A DNA stretch of 64,000 nt. Source: DATAVB01 sp040414495. Its GTDB lineage: Bacteria > Actinomycetota > Actinomycetes > Mycobacteriales > QHCD01. Both the position numbers and the translations under genes were made by a program. The notes under the pieces were generated by a model. That model was given only the letters and a program-made list of their open reading frames with translations, was not told the DNA's origin and ran no database searches. The first letter of the stretch is position 1; each line of letters starts with the position of its first letter. The stretch lies in NCBI GenBank assembly GCA_040414495.1, contig JBEDUI010000083.1, forward strand, positions 1 through 64,000. The letters are read 5' to 3'. Below, piece after piece: positions 50,955 to 58,467 of this stretch.

Positions 50955-51303
50955 CACCAAGGAGGTGATGCGAGCCCGGGTCGGATTCCGGCCATGACGA
51001 CACGGGTACTCGGCACCGGCAATGGCTGGGCGGTCGCGTGAGCACCGACGCACTCGCCGACCGCGGTCTCGCACACGGCCCCAGAGGCATCGGGCTACAA
51101 GCCGGGCTCGTTGCCACACGCTGTGCGAGGCGCCGGTGTCGGGGCGACCAAGGACAACCTGAACCTGGACGCTCGGGTAGCCGGCCCCGATCTGCCGCCG
51201 CACTGGCAGAATCCTGGGCGAGACATCCCGGCCCGGTGCCGCCGCCAGCGGTCACCGGGCTAGCGGTCGGTCTCGATGGATCTGACCGGAGCTGAGCGCA
51301 GAG
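50955..51303 (+). other. Unexplained stretch with a super Shine-Dalgarno and chained short frames
   Basis: AAGGAGGTGAT (50959-50969) matches 11 bases of the anti-Shine-Dalgarno complement, but the only start close by (ATG 50968) overlaps its end. From there short frames hand over by start-stop overlaps: a 9-codon frame ends at 50997 (ATGA), a 15-codon frame 50994-51041 (MTTRVLGTGNGWAVA) ends on GTG 51038 (GTGA), and an 85-codon frame ends at 51295, nine bases before the methyltransferase GTG. The 85-codon frame loses GC bias at third positions after about 20 codons. The frame of the 15-mer instead regains good coding character after its TGA, up to TAG 51261 (TKDNLNLDARVAGPDLPPHW). This looks like a decayed or frameshifted small gene. 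Confidence 0.35.
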
Positions 51304-52074
51304 GTGAGAGCGATCGCTGACAACCCCGCTGGTCACCGGCACGACCTCGCGTTGACCGGGGAACGCACACTGCCGGGCATCGCGGTCGAGAATTACTGGT
51401 TCCGCCGGCATGAGGCGGCGTACGCGACGATCCGTCCGTGGTGCCGCAGCGCGGTGGTGCTGGAGGCCGGTTGCGGCGAGGGGTACGGCGCGGCGCAGCT
51501 GCGTGAGGTCGCGTCCCAGGTGGTCGGCCTGGATTACGACGAGCCGGCGGTCGCGCACATCAGGGCCAGTTACCCCGAGGTCGAGATCGTCCGGGGCAAC
51601 CTGGCGCAGCTGCCGGTGCGCACCGGTGCCATCGACGTGGTTGTCACCATGCAGGTCATTGAGCATTTGTGGGATCAGCCCGGCTTTCTTGCCGAAACGG
51701 CCCGGGTATTACGCCCGGGCGGAACCCTGGTGGTCAGCACTCCCAACCGGCTCACCTTCTCCCCCGGTCAGGCGGAGCCGCTGAACCCGTACCACACCCG
51801 CGAGCTGTCCGGCGCCGAGCTGACCGAGTTGATCGTCGGCGCCGGATTCTCGATATTTCGCCGGTACGGCATCTGGCACGGTCGTCGGCTGCGCCGGCTC
51901 GACCGCCGGCACGGTGGCTCGCTGATCGACGCCCAGCTGGCCGGCCCGGCCGCGACCTGGCACCCGTCGCTGCGCTCGGATGTGGCGTCGGTACGGGCCA
52001 GCGATTTCGATATCCGGACCGACAACATCGACGACTCCCTCGACCTGTTGGTCGTCGCCGTCAAAGCGCATTAG
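51304..52074 (+). CDS. Rv3030-like SAM-dependent methyltransferase
   Basis: A 256-residue class I methyltransferase. Motifs are TGERTLPGIAVENYWFRRHEAAY, SAM motif I VVLEAGCGEGYGAAQL, VGLDYDEPAVAHIRASYPEVEIVRGNLAQLPV, VVVTMQVIEHLWDQPGFL, RVLRPGGTLVVSTPNRLTFSPG and NPYHTRELSGAELTELI, and the end DDSLDLLVVAVKAH. From memory this is closely parallel to M. tuberculosis Rv3030, which is encoded beside fixA and upstream of a GH57 branching enzyme and a glycosyltransferase of methylglucose lipopolysaccharide metabolism. Those partners are missing here. The GTG start follows purine-rich CAGAG. The stop codon TAG uses the first base of the MITE that follows. Confidence 0.85.
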   Translation: MRAIADNPAGHRHDLALTGERTLPGIAVENYWFRRHEAAYATIRPWCRSAVVLEAGCGEGYGAAQLREVASQVVGLDYDEPAVAHIRASYPEVEIVRGNLAQLPVRTGAIDVVVTMQVIEHLWDQPGFLAETARVLRPGGTLVVSTPNRLTFSPGQAEPLNPYHTRELSGAELTELIVGAGFSIFRRYGIWHGRRLRRLDRRHGGSLIDAQLAGPAATWHPSLRSDVASVRASDFDIRTDNIDDSLDLLVVAVKAH

Positions 52075-52233
52075 GTCTGTCCTGTGGATCTTGGTGGATG
52101 CGGGCGGTGATCCAGGCGGCGAATGACAAGGCGGAGAAGGAGCCGGTAGCGGTGTTCTACCGGCGACGACGACAACGCAGTCAGTCGTCGTCTGGGCGCC
52201 GAGCCGCGCCGCCGAAGATCCACAGGACAGACC
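52074..52233. mobile_element. 160-bp MITE-like element with perfect 19-bp terminal inverted repeats
   Basis: GGTCTGTCCTGTGGATCTT at the left and AAGATCCACAGGACAGACC at the right are exact inverse complements. The 122-bp interior has no complete gene. One plus-strand frame through it (WMRAVIQAANDKAEKEPVAV) reads like protein and may be a remnant of a parental transposase end. The flanks (TTA left, CTG right) show no convincing target duplication. Size and structure fit a non-autonomous insertion element, and an IS5-like parent is a guess. It begins inside the stop codon of the methyltransferase gene. Confidence 0.7.
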
Positions 52234-52286
52234 CTGCGTGGTGCGGCCCTGGTTCACCAGACCGCGGCCGCACCTTTCGCTAACCT

Positions 52287-53480
52287 TTAGCGAGCGCCAA
52301 ACCGATAGAACGTCGTGGAAACGAACTGCTGGCCCGGCCGCAGAATGGTCGACGGGTAGCTCGGCTCGTTCGGCGAATCCGGGAAATGCTGCGTTTCCAG
52401 GGTGAATGCGTCGCCCTGCCGGTAGGTCCGTCCGCTGATCCCAACAATGCTGCCGTCCAGGAAGTTGCCGGTATAGACCTGAACGCCGGGTTGGTCGGTA
52501 AAGCATTCGACGAACCGGCCGCTCTTGGGATCGGTGACCTTGGCCGCGAAGCTCGGTTTCGAGCCGGCGCGCCGGTTCAGCACCCAGTTGTGGTCGTAAC
52601 CGTGCGCGTTCACGATCTGCGTGACGCCGTCGTGAATGCGCTCTCCGAACGTGTGCGGTTTGCGGAAGTCGAACGGCGTCCCGGCCACCGGGTCCAGCGG
52701 CCCGAGCGGAATCGACATGTTGTCGATCGGGGTGTACCGGTCGGCGTTGATCACCGCGACGTGGTTGTAGATCTCGCCCGTGCCCTCGCCGGCCAAATTG
52801 AAATAGGCGTGATTGGTCAGGTTGACGACCGTCGGCTTGTCGGTGGTGGCGTGGTAATGAATCGTCAGCGTGGCGTGCCGGTCGATGGTGTAGGTCACCA
52901 TGACCTTCATCGTCCCCGGAAAACCCTGGTCGCCGTCGGGGCTGACGAGGCTGAATTGCACGCCGACCCGGTCGCGCTCCTCGATGACCTTGGCGTCCCA
53001 GACGTGCTTGTCGAACCCGACCGGGCCACCGTGCAACGCATTCTGGCCGTCGTTGGGCGGAATCTGATACATCTTCCCGTCGATGGTGAACTGGCCCTTG
53101 GCGATGCGGTTGGCGTACCGGCCAATCGTCGCGCCGAAATACGGGCTCACGGCCTGATATTCCTGGACCGTCTTCAGGCCGAGTTCGACGTTGGCCATCC
53201 GACCCCAGCGGTCGGGCACCCACATCGTCTGGATCAGCGCGCCGTACGTCAGCATCTGAATCCACAGGCGCTTCTTGTCGCCGAAGGAATACCGCTCGAC
53301 GGGCTCACCCGCATTGGTCGTACCGAACGATTCCTTGCGGATAAAGAGCTTCCCGTGCGACGAGTGGCTCGGGGTCGCGGCATCGGCCGTACCGGAGGAC
53401 AACGCCGACACCGCCACGCCGCCGATTCCGGCGGCCGCGGCGGCTTTCAGGACATCTCGACGGGCCAGATCGTCGCTCAT
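52287..53480 (-). CDS. Secreted aldose 1-epimerase (mutarotase) with Tat signal
   Basis: Interconverts alpha and beta anomers of aldoses. The 397-residue protein starts with a twin-arginine signal (RR at 7-8, DVLKAAAAAGIGGVAVSAL, probable cleavage after TADA). The GalM fold shows GATIGRYANRIAKGQF, NALHGGPVGFDKHVW, the catalytic histidine in NLTNHAYFNLAGEG, GYDHNWVL and the catalytic glutamate region LETQHFPDSPNEPSYPST. ATG 53480 is used, and a GTG three codons earlier is possible. It is last in the arabinose operon and would act outside the cell, probably preparing released sugars for uptake. Confidence 0.9.
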   Translation of the reverse strand: MSDDLARRDVLKAAAAAGIGGVAVSALSSGTADAATPSHSSHGKLFIRKESFGTTNAGEPVERYSFGDKKRLWIQMLTYGALIQTMWVPDRWGRMANVELGLKTVQEYQAVSPYFGATIGRYANRIAKGQFTIDGKMYQIPPNDGQNALHGGPVGFDKHVWDAKVIEERDRVGVQFSLVSPDGDQGFPGTMKVMVTYTIDRHATLTIHYHATTDKPTVVNLTNHAYFNLAGEGTGEIYNHVAVINADRYTPIDNMSIPLGPLDPVAGTPFDFRKPHTFGERIHDGVTQIVNAHGYDHNWVLNRRAGSKPSFAAKVTDPKSGRFVECFTDQPGVQVYTGNFLDGSIVGISGRTYRQGDAFTLETQHFPDSPNEPSYPSTILRPGQQFVSTTFYRFGAR

Positions 53481-53509
53481 GCCGCACACCCCAGCGAACG
53501 GTTGGTCAT
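53477..53509 (-). CDS. 10-codon micro-ORF leading into the mutarotase gene
   Basis: GAGGGG six bases before an ATG gives a good ribosome-binding site for MTNRSLGCAA, and its TGA overlaps the mutarotase ATG as ATGA. The mutarotase ATG itself has no strong site, so ribosomes may reach it through this frame. Confidence 0.35.
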   Translation of the reverse strand: MTNRSLGCAA

Positions 53510-53558
53510 GACAATCCCCTCGTGGTGTCGGGGCCGAGGAACCACATTGTTCCTGATG

Positions 53559-54428
53559 TCAGCCCTTGATACCGGTTTGCGCAACACCTTGGACAAGGTA
53601 TCGCTGCAAGAATATGAAGATTAGTACGAGGGGCAGAATTGCGATGGCCGCTGCCGCAAAGAGTTCATGCAAATTTATGGTCTGCGCGGTGATAAACGTG
53701 GACATCACGACCTGAACGGTTTCCGAAGTATCGGATTGCCCGATTACCAAAGGCCACAGGAATGAGTTCCAGTTGCCGATGAACGTGATAACCCCGATCG
53801 CGGCGAAGAAGTTGAGCGAGTTGGGAACCACGATCCGCCAGTACGCACCCCAGTAGTTCAGACCGTCGACCCGTCCGGCTTCTTCCAGCTCCTTAGGGAA
53901 GTTGAGGAAGTACTGCCGGAAAAGGAATGCGGCGAAACCGGAAAACAGGCCCGGAATGATCAGGCCACGCAGGGTCGATACCCAGCCGAGCGAAGAGACC
54001 AGGACATAACTGGGAACGAACGTCACCGCGGCCGGAATCATCAACGTCGCCAGGATGGCGTAAAAGACCTTGTTGGCATGCCGGTATGGAATACGGGCCA
54101 AGCCGTAGCCGGCCATGGACGCCAATACGATCTGCCCGCCGGTCTGCACGATTCCGATGATCGCGGAGTTCTTCAGCCCGGTGCTCATCGGAATATCGGT
54201 GAACAGTTCCTTGAAATTGCCGAAGTGCAGCGAACTGGGAAAGAACGTCCAATGCGGCGAGGTGAGGTCGGCCTCGGTGGCCAGCGAGTTACGGACAATG
54301 AGGTAGAACGGCACCAGAAACAGCAGTGCCAGCACAATGAGCGCGCTATAGATCGCGACCGTGGCGGCGATACCGCCCGGAGTTCGGCGCTTTTTGCGCC
54401 GGGTGATGTTCGGGGTCGTCGTGGTCAT
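53559..54428 (-). CDS. ABC sugar transporter permease (MalG/AraQ type)
   Basis: An inner-membrane component of a CUT1-family carbohydrate importer, 289 residues with six helices. The basic start ITRRKKRRTPGG precedes helix 1, and the ATPase-contact EAA loop reads EEAGRVDGLNYWGAYWRIVVPNSL. The closing sequence RYLVQGVAQTGIKG is typical. It starts three bases after the stop of the partner permease. No ATPase gene is in the locus, so a shared MsiK-like ATPase encoded elsewhere, as is common in actinomycetes, probably energises it. Confidence 0.93.
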   Translation of the reverse strand: MTTTTPNITRRKKRRTPGGIAATVAIYSALIVLALLFLVPFYLIVRNSLATEADLTSPHWTFFPSSLHFGNFKELFTDIPMSTGLKNSAIIGIVQTGGQIVLASMAGYGLARIPYRHANKVFYAILATLMIPAAVTFVPSYVLVSSLGWVSTLRGLIIPGLFSGFAAFLFRQYFLNFPKELEEAGRVDGLNYWGAYWRIVVPNSLNFFAAIGVITFIGNWNSFLWPLVIGQSDTSETVQVVMSTFITAQTINLHELFAAAAIAILPLVLIFIFLQRYLVQGVAQTGIKG

Positions 54429-54431
54429 GAA

Positions 54432-55391
54432 TCATTCACCCGCCTTGCCGAAACCGAAAAGCTTGAACTGGCCGAACGTCACGATCGCGATCAACACCGC
54501 CAGAATCAACGCGCCCGCGCTGCCCCGGCCGTAATCCTGCGTCGCGCCCAGCGACACGTAGTACAGATAGATCAGCGGCGGTCGGGCGTAGTTGACGTTG
54601 CCGATCAGGTTGTAGAACTCATCGAATGCCTGGTAGGCCGCGATCAGGTTGAGGATGACCACGGCCACCGAAGTGGCCCGCAGCTGCGGCAACGTGATGT
54701 GGCGGAAGGTCTGCCACCCCCGCTTCGCGCCGTCGACCTGGGCCGCCTCGTACAGCTCGGCCGGGATTCGTTGCAAACCGGCCAGGAACAGGATCATGTA
54801 AAAGCCGATCTGCAACCACAGCCGCAACGTCACCAACGCCAGCCAGTACCACGGCGGATGAACGGTGGTGAGCCAGGCGATCGGCGAATGACCGAAATCG
54901 CCGAGCACCGTGTTGGCCAGGCCGAACCGGACGCCGTTGAAGATCGACAGCTTCCAGATCAGCGAGGCCACCACGTACGAACACGCCGTCGGAATGAAGA
55001 ACACCGACCGGAAGAACGTCTGCGCGACCTTGGCCCGGTGGACCAACAACGCCAGCCCGAGCGACAGGATGAATGTCAACGGGATGATGAATGCGGCGAA
55101 GATCGTGAACGTGACCAGGCTCGAGGTGAACTGGTTGTCCCGCAACATGTCGGTGTAGTTGCGGAAGCCCACGAAATCGGTCGGGGTGACCGTCCCCTGC
55201 GCGTTGTAGAAGCTGAGGACGGCGCTCCAGATGATCGGAACGTAGGCGAAGATGATCAGCCCGATCAGAAACGGGCCAACGAATATCCAGAAATTGAGGG
55301 CCGCCCCTTTCGGACTTTTCTTCCTGCGCCGTCGCAACCGGTCCATCCGGGCCGGAGCGTCGGCCCGGACGGCGACATCCGGGACACTCAC
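54432..55391 (-). CDS. ABC sugar transporter permease (MalF/AraP type)
   Basis: The second permease of the CUT1 importer, about 319 residues with six helices. The N-terminus is basic (MDRLRRRRKKSPKG) before helix 1 (LNFWIFVGPFLIGLIIFAYVP), and the EAA loop reads EAAQVDGAKRGWQTFRHITLPQLRA. GTG 55391 is used because GGAGG lies eight bases upstream, and GTG 55400 three codons earlier is possible. It follows the binding-protein gene by 48 bases. Confidence 0.92.
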   Translation of the reverse strand: MSVPDVAVRADAPARMDRLRRRRKKSPKGAALNFWIFVGPFLIGLIIFAYVPIIWSAVLSFYNAQGTVTPTDFVGFRNYTDMLRDNQFTSSLVTFTIFAAFIIPLTFILSLGLALLVHRAKVAQTFFRSVFFIPTACSYVVASLIWKLSIFNGVRFGLANTVLGDFGHSPIAWLTTVHPPWYWLALVTLRLWLQIGFYMILFLAGLQRIPAELYEAAQVDGAKRGWQTFRHITLPQLRATSVAVVILNLIAAYQAFDEFYNLIGNVNYARPPLIYLYYVSLGATQDYGRGSAGALILAVLIAIVTFGQFKLFGFGKAGE

Positions 55392-55439
55392 CGTTCGCAC
55401 CTCCAGAGCATTTCCCAGGGCATTCTGTGGACCGCGACC

Positions 55440-56675
55440 TTAGCCGTTCAGCCGCTGCAGCTGCGTCTTGACCAGGCCGGTGGCCTTGGTGACCTCTTTT
55501 TGCGGGTCATTGCCCTTGCGCATGATGTTGGTCAGCATGTCGCCGTAGGGTGCGCTGACATTCGGAGTCCACATTGGATTGTCGGAGAAGCCGTACTGCG
55601 AGTTGAGCTTGACGACGTCGGCCGCCGCGCCGCTTTGCAGCTTGGTTGCCTTGGCCGCCACGCTCTTGCGCGGCGGAATGTGGAATCCGTAGCTGAGGGC
55701 CCAGTCCTCCTGGTCCTTGGTCTGGTCGATCCACAGCCACTTCAGGAATGCTTTGGCCGCGTCGACCTGCTTGCTCTTGGCCGCGACAAATGACGTCCAG
55801 CCGCCGCTGTAGACGGCCGGCTTTCCGGCCGCGCCGATCTTCGGGAACGCGATGACGCCGAAATCGTCCTTGAACTTGGCCTGGATCTGCGGCATCGCCC
55901 ACATGCCGCACCACTGCATCGCACACAGTTCGTTGAGGAACGAACCGGGGTCGGCCCAGTCGGTCGGCGCGCCCATCAACAGGCCCTTGCTCTTGGCCAG
56001 CTTGCGCAATTGGGTGTACGCGTTGATCGCGTTCTCGTCGGTGAATCCGGGCTGGTTGTCCGAGGTGAGCTGCGCCCCGCCGGCCGCGTGCAGCGCCACC
56101 AAACCGAGCGCACCGACTCCCGCGTCGTTGCCGACGAAAAGGCCCTTCGTTTTCGCCTTCGCCAACTCGTTGGTGGCGTTGATCAGCTCCTCGATCGTGG
56201 TTGGCGGCTGCAGACCGGCGTTCTGCAGCAGGCTCTTGCGGTAGTACAGGAGCTGCGGGTCGTCGATCATCCGGATCCCGTAGAGCTTGCCGTCCAACGA
56301 GTTCGTCTGCAGGTCGATATCGCTGAAATCGCTGCGGGCATCGCCGATGATGTCGTCCAGCGGCACCACCTGCTTGGAGTGGACCATCTGTACGTTGAAT
56401 TGCGATTCGAAAACATCGGGCACATTACGGCCCAGCAGCGCGGCCGAGAGCAGCGTCGCGTAGTCGCCGGTCTTCCAGCTGACCTGCACTGTTTCTTTCT
56501 TGTACTGCTTGGCGTATTTCTTCGCCGCCTGCTCGGTGCCCTGCTCACCGTACTGGTGGTACCACTGCGACAGGTGCTTTCCACTGCCACACGCCGCCGC
56601 GGCAGCGCCGACGAGAGCGAGCGAGCCGGCTCCTTTGAGGAACGTCCTACGGCTGGGCATGTTTGACGTGGTCAT
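55440..56675 (-). CDS. Tat-exported lipoprotein sugar-binding protein (family 1)
   Basis: The extracellular solute-binding protein of the CUT1 importer, 411 residues. The signal has the twin-arginine motif SRRTFLKGAGSLALVG and ends in a lipobox (AAAAC, Cys about 29), so the mature protein is a lipid-anchored substrate receptor. Family features include GDYATLLSAALLGRNVPDVFES, LDGKLYGIRMIDDPQLLYYRKSLLQNAGL and GGWTSFVAAKSKQVDAAKAFLKWLW. GGAGG precedes the ATG. Neighbouring GH51 and mutarotase genes point to arabinose-containing oligosaccharides as ligand, which is inference. Confidence 0.93.
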   Translation of the reverse strand: MTTSNMPSRRTFLKGAGSLALVGAAAAACGSGKHLSQWYHQYGEQGTEQAAKKYAKQYKKETVQVSWKTGDYATLLSAALLGRNVPDVFESQFNVQMVHSKQVVPLDDIIGDARSDFSDIDLQTNSLDGKLYGIRMIDDPQLLYYRKSLLQNAGLQPPTTIEELINATNELAKAKTKGLFVGNDAGVGALGLVALHAAGGAQLTSDNQPGFTDENAINAYTQLRKLAKSKGLLMGAPTDWADPGSFLNELCAMQWCGMWAMPQIQAKFKDDFGVIAFPKIGAAGKPAVYSGGWTSFVAAKSKQVDAAKAFLKWLWIDQTKDQEDWALSYGFHIPPRKSVAAKATKLQSGAAADVVKLNSQYGFSDNPMWTPNVSAPYGDMLTNIMRKGNDPQKEVTKATGLVKTQLQRLNG

Positions 56676-56719
56676 GCGATTACCTCCGGATGTTGACCAA
56701 AAGCTGCGCACAAAAGCGC

Positions 56720-58192
56720 TCACACGGAATTGAAGCGGATCAGGTTCCACGAGACCGGCGGCAACGACAGCGTCAATACACCGTCGGCCATAGTGTGCCC
56801 GGTCATCTCACGCGGCCGGACCTGCCGCGAATCGTCGTCGTACAAGGCGATATGACTGAGCACTGTGGACCCGGGTACTGCTCTGACATCGGCCCGCAAG
56901 ACGGTCGGCTCATGGGCCCGGTTCACCACGAACAATGCGATCGTGCCGTCATCGTCGATGGTGGCCGTGGCGCCGATGAGCGGTACATCGGCGCAGCGCT
57001 GGGTGTCGTGGGTCGGCGCGTTCGGCTCCACCCGCAGCACCTTCTGCCCGGCGTGGCGGGCGGTCAACGCGAACGGGTGGAAAATCGTCTGGGCCCGGGC
57101 CGGCCCACCCCGCTCGGTCAGAATCGGGGCGATCACATTCACCAACTGGGCCTGGCAGGCCATCGTGACCCGGTCGGCGTGCCTCAGCAAGCTCATCAGC
57201 AGATCGCCCACGACGACCGCGTCGGTGACGGAGTATTCGTCTTCGATCAGCCGCGGCGCCCGAGCCCAGTCCAGGTGCTCGGATCCGGGGAAACGGCTCT
57301 GGTACCAGACGTTCCATTCATCGAAGGACAGCTGCATCCGCCGGGGTTTGCGGAGTTTCGCGGCCACGTAATCGCAGGTGGCGACAACCCCTTCGATGAA
57401 GCGGTCCATCTGCACACCCGAGGCCAGAAAGCTGTCCACGTCGCCGTCGCTGGGATCGTAATAACAATGCAGCGACAAATAATCGACGTGGTCGTAGGCG
57501 TGTTCCAACACCGTCGATTCCCAGGAACCGAATGTGGGCATCGAGCTGTTCGAGCTACCGCTGAGCACGAGCTCAATTTGCGGGTCGATCAGCTTCATCG
57601 CCTTGGCCGTTTCGGCGGCGAGCCGGCCGTATTCGTCAGCGGTTTTGCCGCCGATCTGCCACGGGCCGTCGAGTTCGTTGCCCAGGCACCACAGCCGCAC
57701 GTTGTGTGGTTTTTCCACGCCGTGGCTGGCTCGTAGGTCTGACCAATAAGTGCCGGAGGGGTGGTTGCAGTATTCGAGCAGATCACAGGCCGCCTCGACC
57801 CCACGGGTGCCGAGATTGACCGCGAGCATCGGCTGGGCGTCCGCCGCCGCGCACCAACCCATGAATTCGTTCAGACCGAATTCGTTGCTTTCCAGGCTGC
57901 GCCAGGCCAGATCCAGCCGCTGCGGGCGGTGTTGGACCGGACCGACCCCATCCTCCCAGCGGTAGCTGGAAACGAAATTCCCGCCCGGATAACGCACCGT
58001 GGTGACGCCGAGCTCGCGTACCAATTCCAGTACGTCGGTACGCAATCCGGCGGGATCAGCGGCCGGATGACCCGGCTCGTAAATCCCGCCGTACACACTG
58101 CGACCCATATGTTCGACGAACGAGCCGAACAGTCGGCGGTCCAGCGTTCCGACGACAAACGCCGGATCCACGGTGAGCGTTACCTCGCTCAT
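56720..58192 (-). CDS. Alpha-L-arabinofuranosidase (GH51)
   Basis: A cytosolic retaining glycosidase that removes terminal arabinofuranose from imported oligosaccharides. The 490-residue protein lacks a signal peptide. The acid/base glutamate is in CLGNELDGPWQ (about E173) and the nucleophile in LSFDEWNVWY (about E292). Other GH51 marks are GSFVEHMGRSVYGGIYEP, VRYPGGNFVSSYRWEDGVGP and SLHCYY. A C-terminal beta domain closes it. GAGAGGTGATGG precedes the ATG. It is first in the operon, about 180 bases after the predicted transcription start. Confidence 0.95.
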   Translation of the reverse strand: MSEVTLTVDPAFVVGTLDRRLFGSFVEHMGRSVYGGIYEPGHPAADPAGLRTDVLELVRELGVTTVRYPGGNFVSSYRWEDGVGPVQHRPQRLDLAWRSLESNEFGLNEFMGWCAAADAQPMLAVNLGTRGVEAACDLLEYCNHPSGTYWSDLRASHGVEKPHNVRLWCLGNELDGPWQIGGKTADEYGRLAAETAKAMKLIDPQIELVLSGSSNSSMPTFGSWESTVLEHAYDHVDYLSLHCYYDPSDGDVDSFLASGVQMDRFIEGVVATCDYVAAKLRKPRRMQLSFDEWNVWYQSRFPGSEHLDWARAPRLIEDEYSVTDAVVVGDLLMSLLRHADRVTMACQAQLVNVIAPILTERGGPARAQTIFHPFALTARHAGQKVLRVEPNAPTHDTQRCADVPLIGATATIDDDGTIALFVVNRAHEPTVLRADVRAVPGSTVLSHIALYDDDSRQVRPREMTGHTMADGVLTLSLPPVSWNLIRFNSV

Positions 58193-58378
58193 CCATCACC
58201 TCTCCGAAAAACTTCCGGTGGACCCGAAAACTGCGATGAGCCCGATTTTTCGAATCTGGACGGCTTTCACCATGACGCGACCTCTAACGCCGGTCGCGTC
58301 CGCGTTATGGCCGGCCGAGTCCCCCAGGTCGGCGTCCAGCACCGTGACCCGGCTCACGCGGCCGTACTTGCTGCAGAT

Positions 58379-58407
58379 GTTGTACTCAGATATTGCAACG
58401 TTGTAAA
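58379..58407 (-). promoter_or_regulatory. Promoter of the arabinose operon
   Basis: On the minus strand TTTACA (58402-58407), a 17-base spacer and TACAAC (58379-58384) make a good -35/-10 pair. The operator palindrome covers the -35 end and the spacer. The predicted leader before the GH51 start is about 180 bases long and has no obvious gene. Confidence 0.6.
58393..58406. promoter_or_regulatory. LacI-type operator
   Basis: TTGCAACGTTGTAA is symmetric at 12 of 14 positions around a central CG, the typical LacI/GalR half-site arrangement. It overlaps the arabinose-operon promoter and lies 62 bases before the lacI-type gene, so one bound regulator could control both directions. Only one clear copy was seen. 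Confidence 0.7.
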
Positions 58408-58467
58408 GCGATTCTTTCGACCTGGTAGCGTGGCTATGTCAGCTCATGCGACAGGAGAACGTGCACC

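Noticed and set aside
51038..51295. The 85-codon frame as an ordinary protein-coding gene
   Set aside because: The codon bias breaks down after about 20 codons and the product is low-quality. It is described as part of an unexplained region instead.
52081..52283. A coding gene inside the MITE-like element
   Set aside because: No frame has a start, adequate length or a DDE motif. At most a fragment of a transposase end is present.
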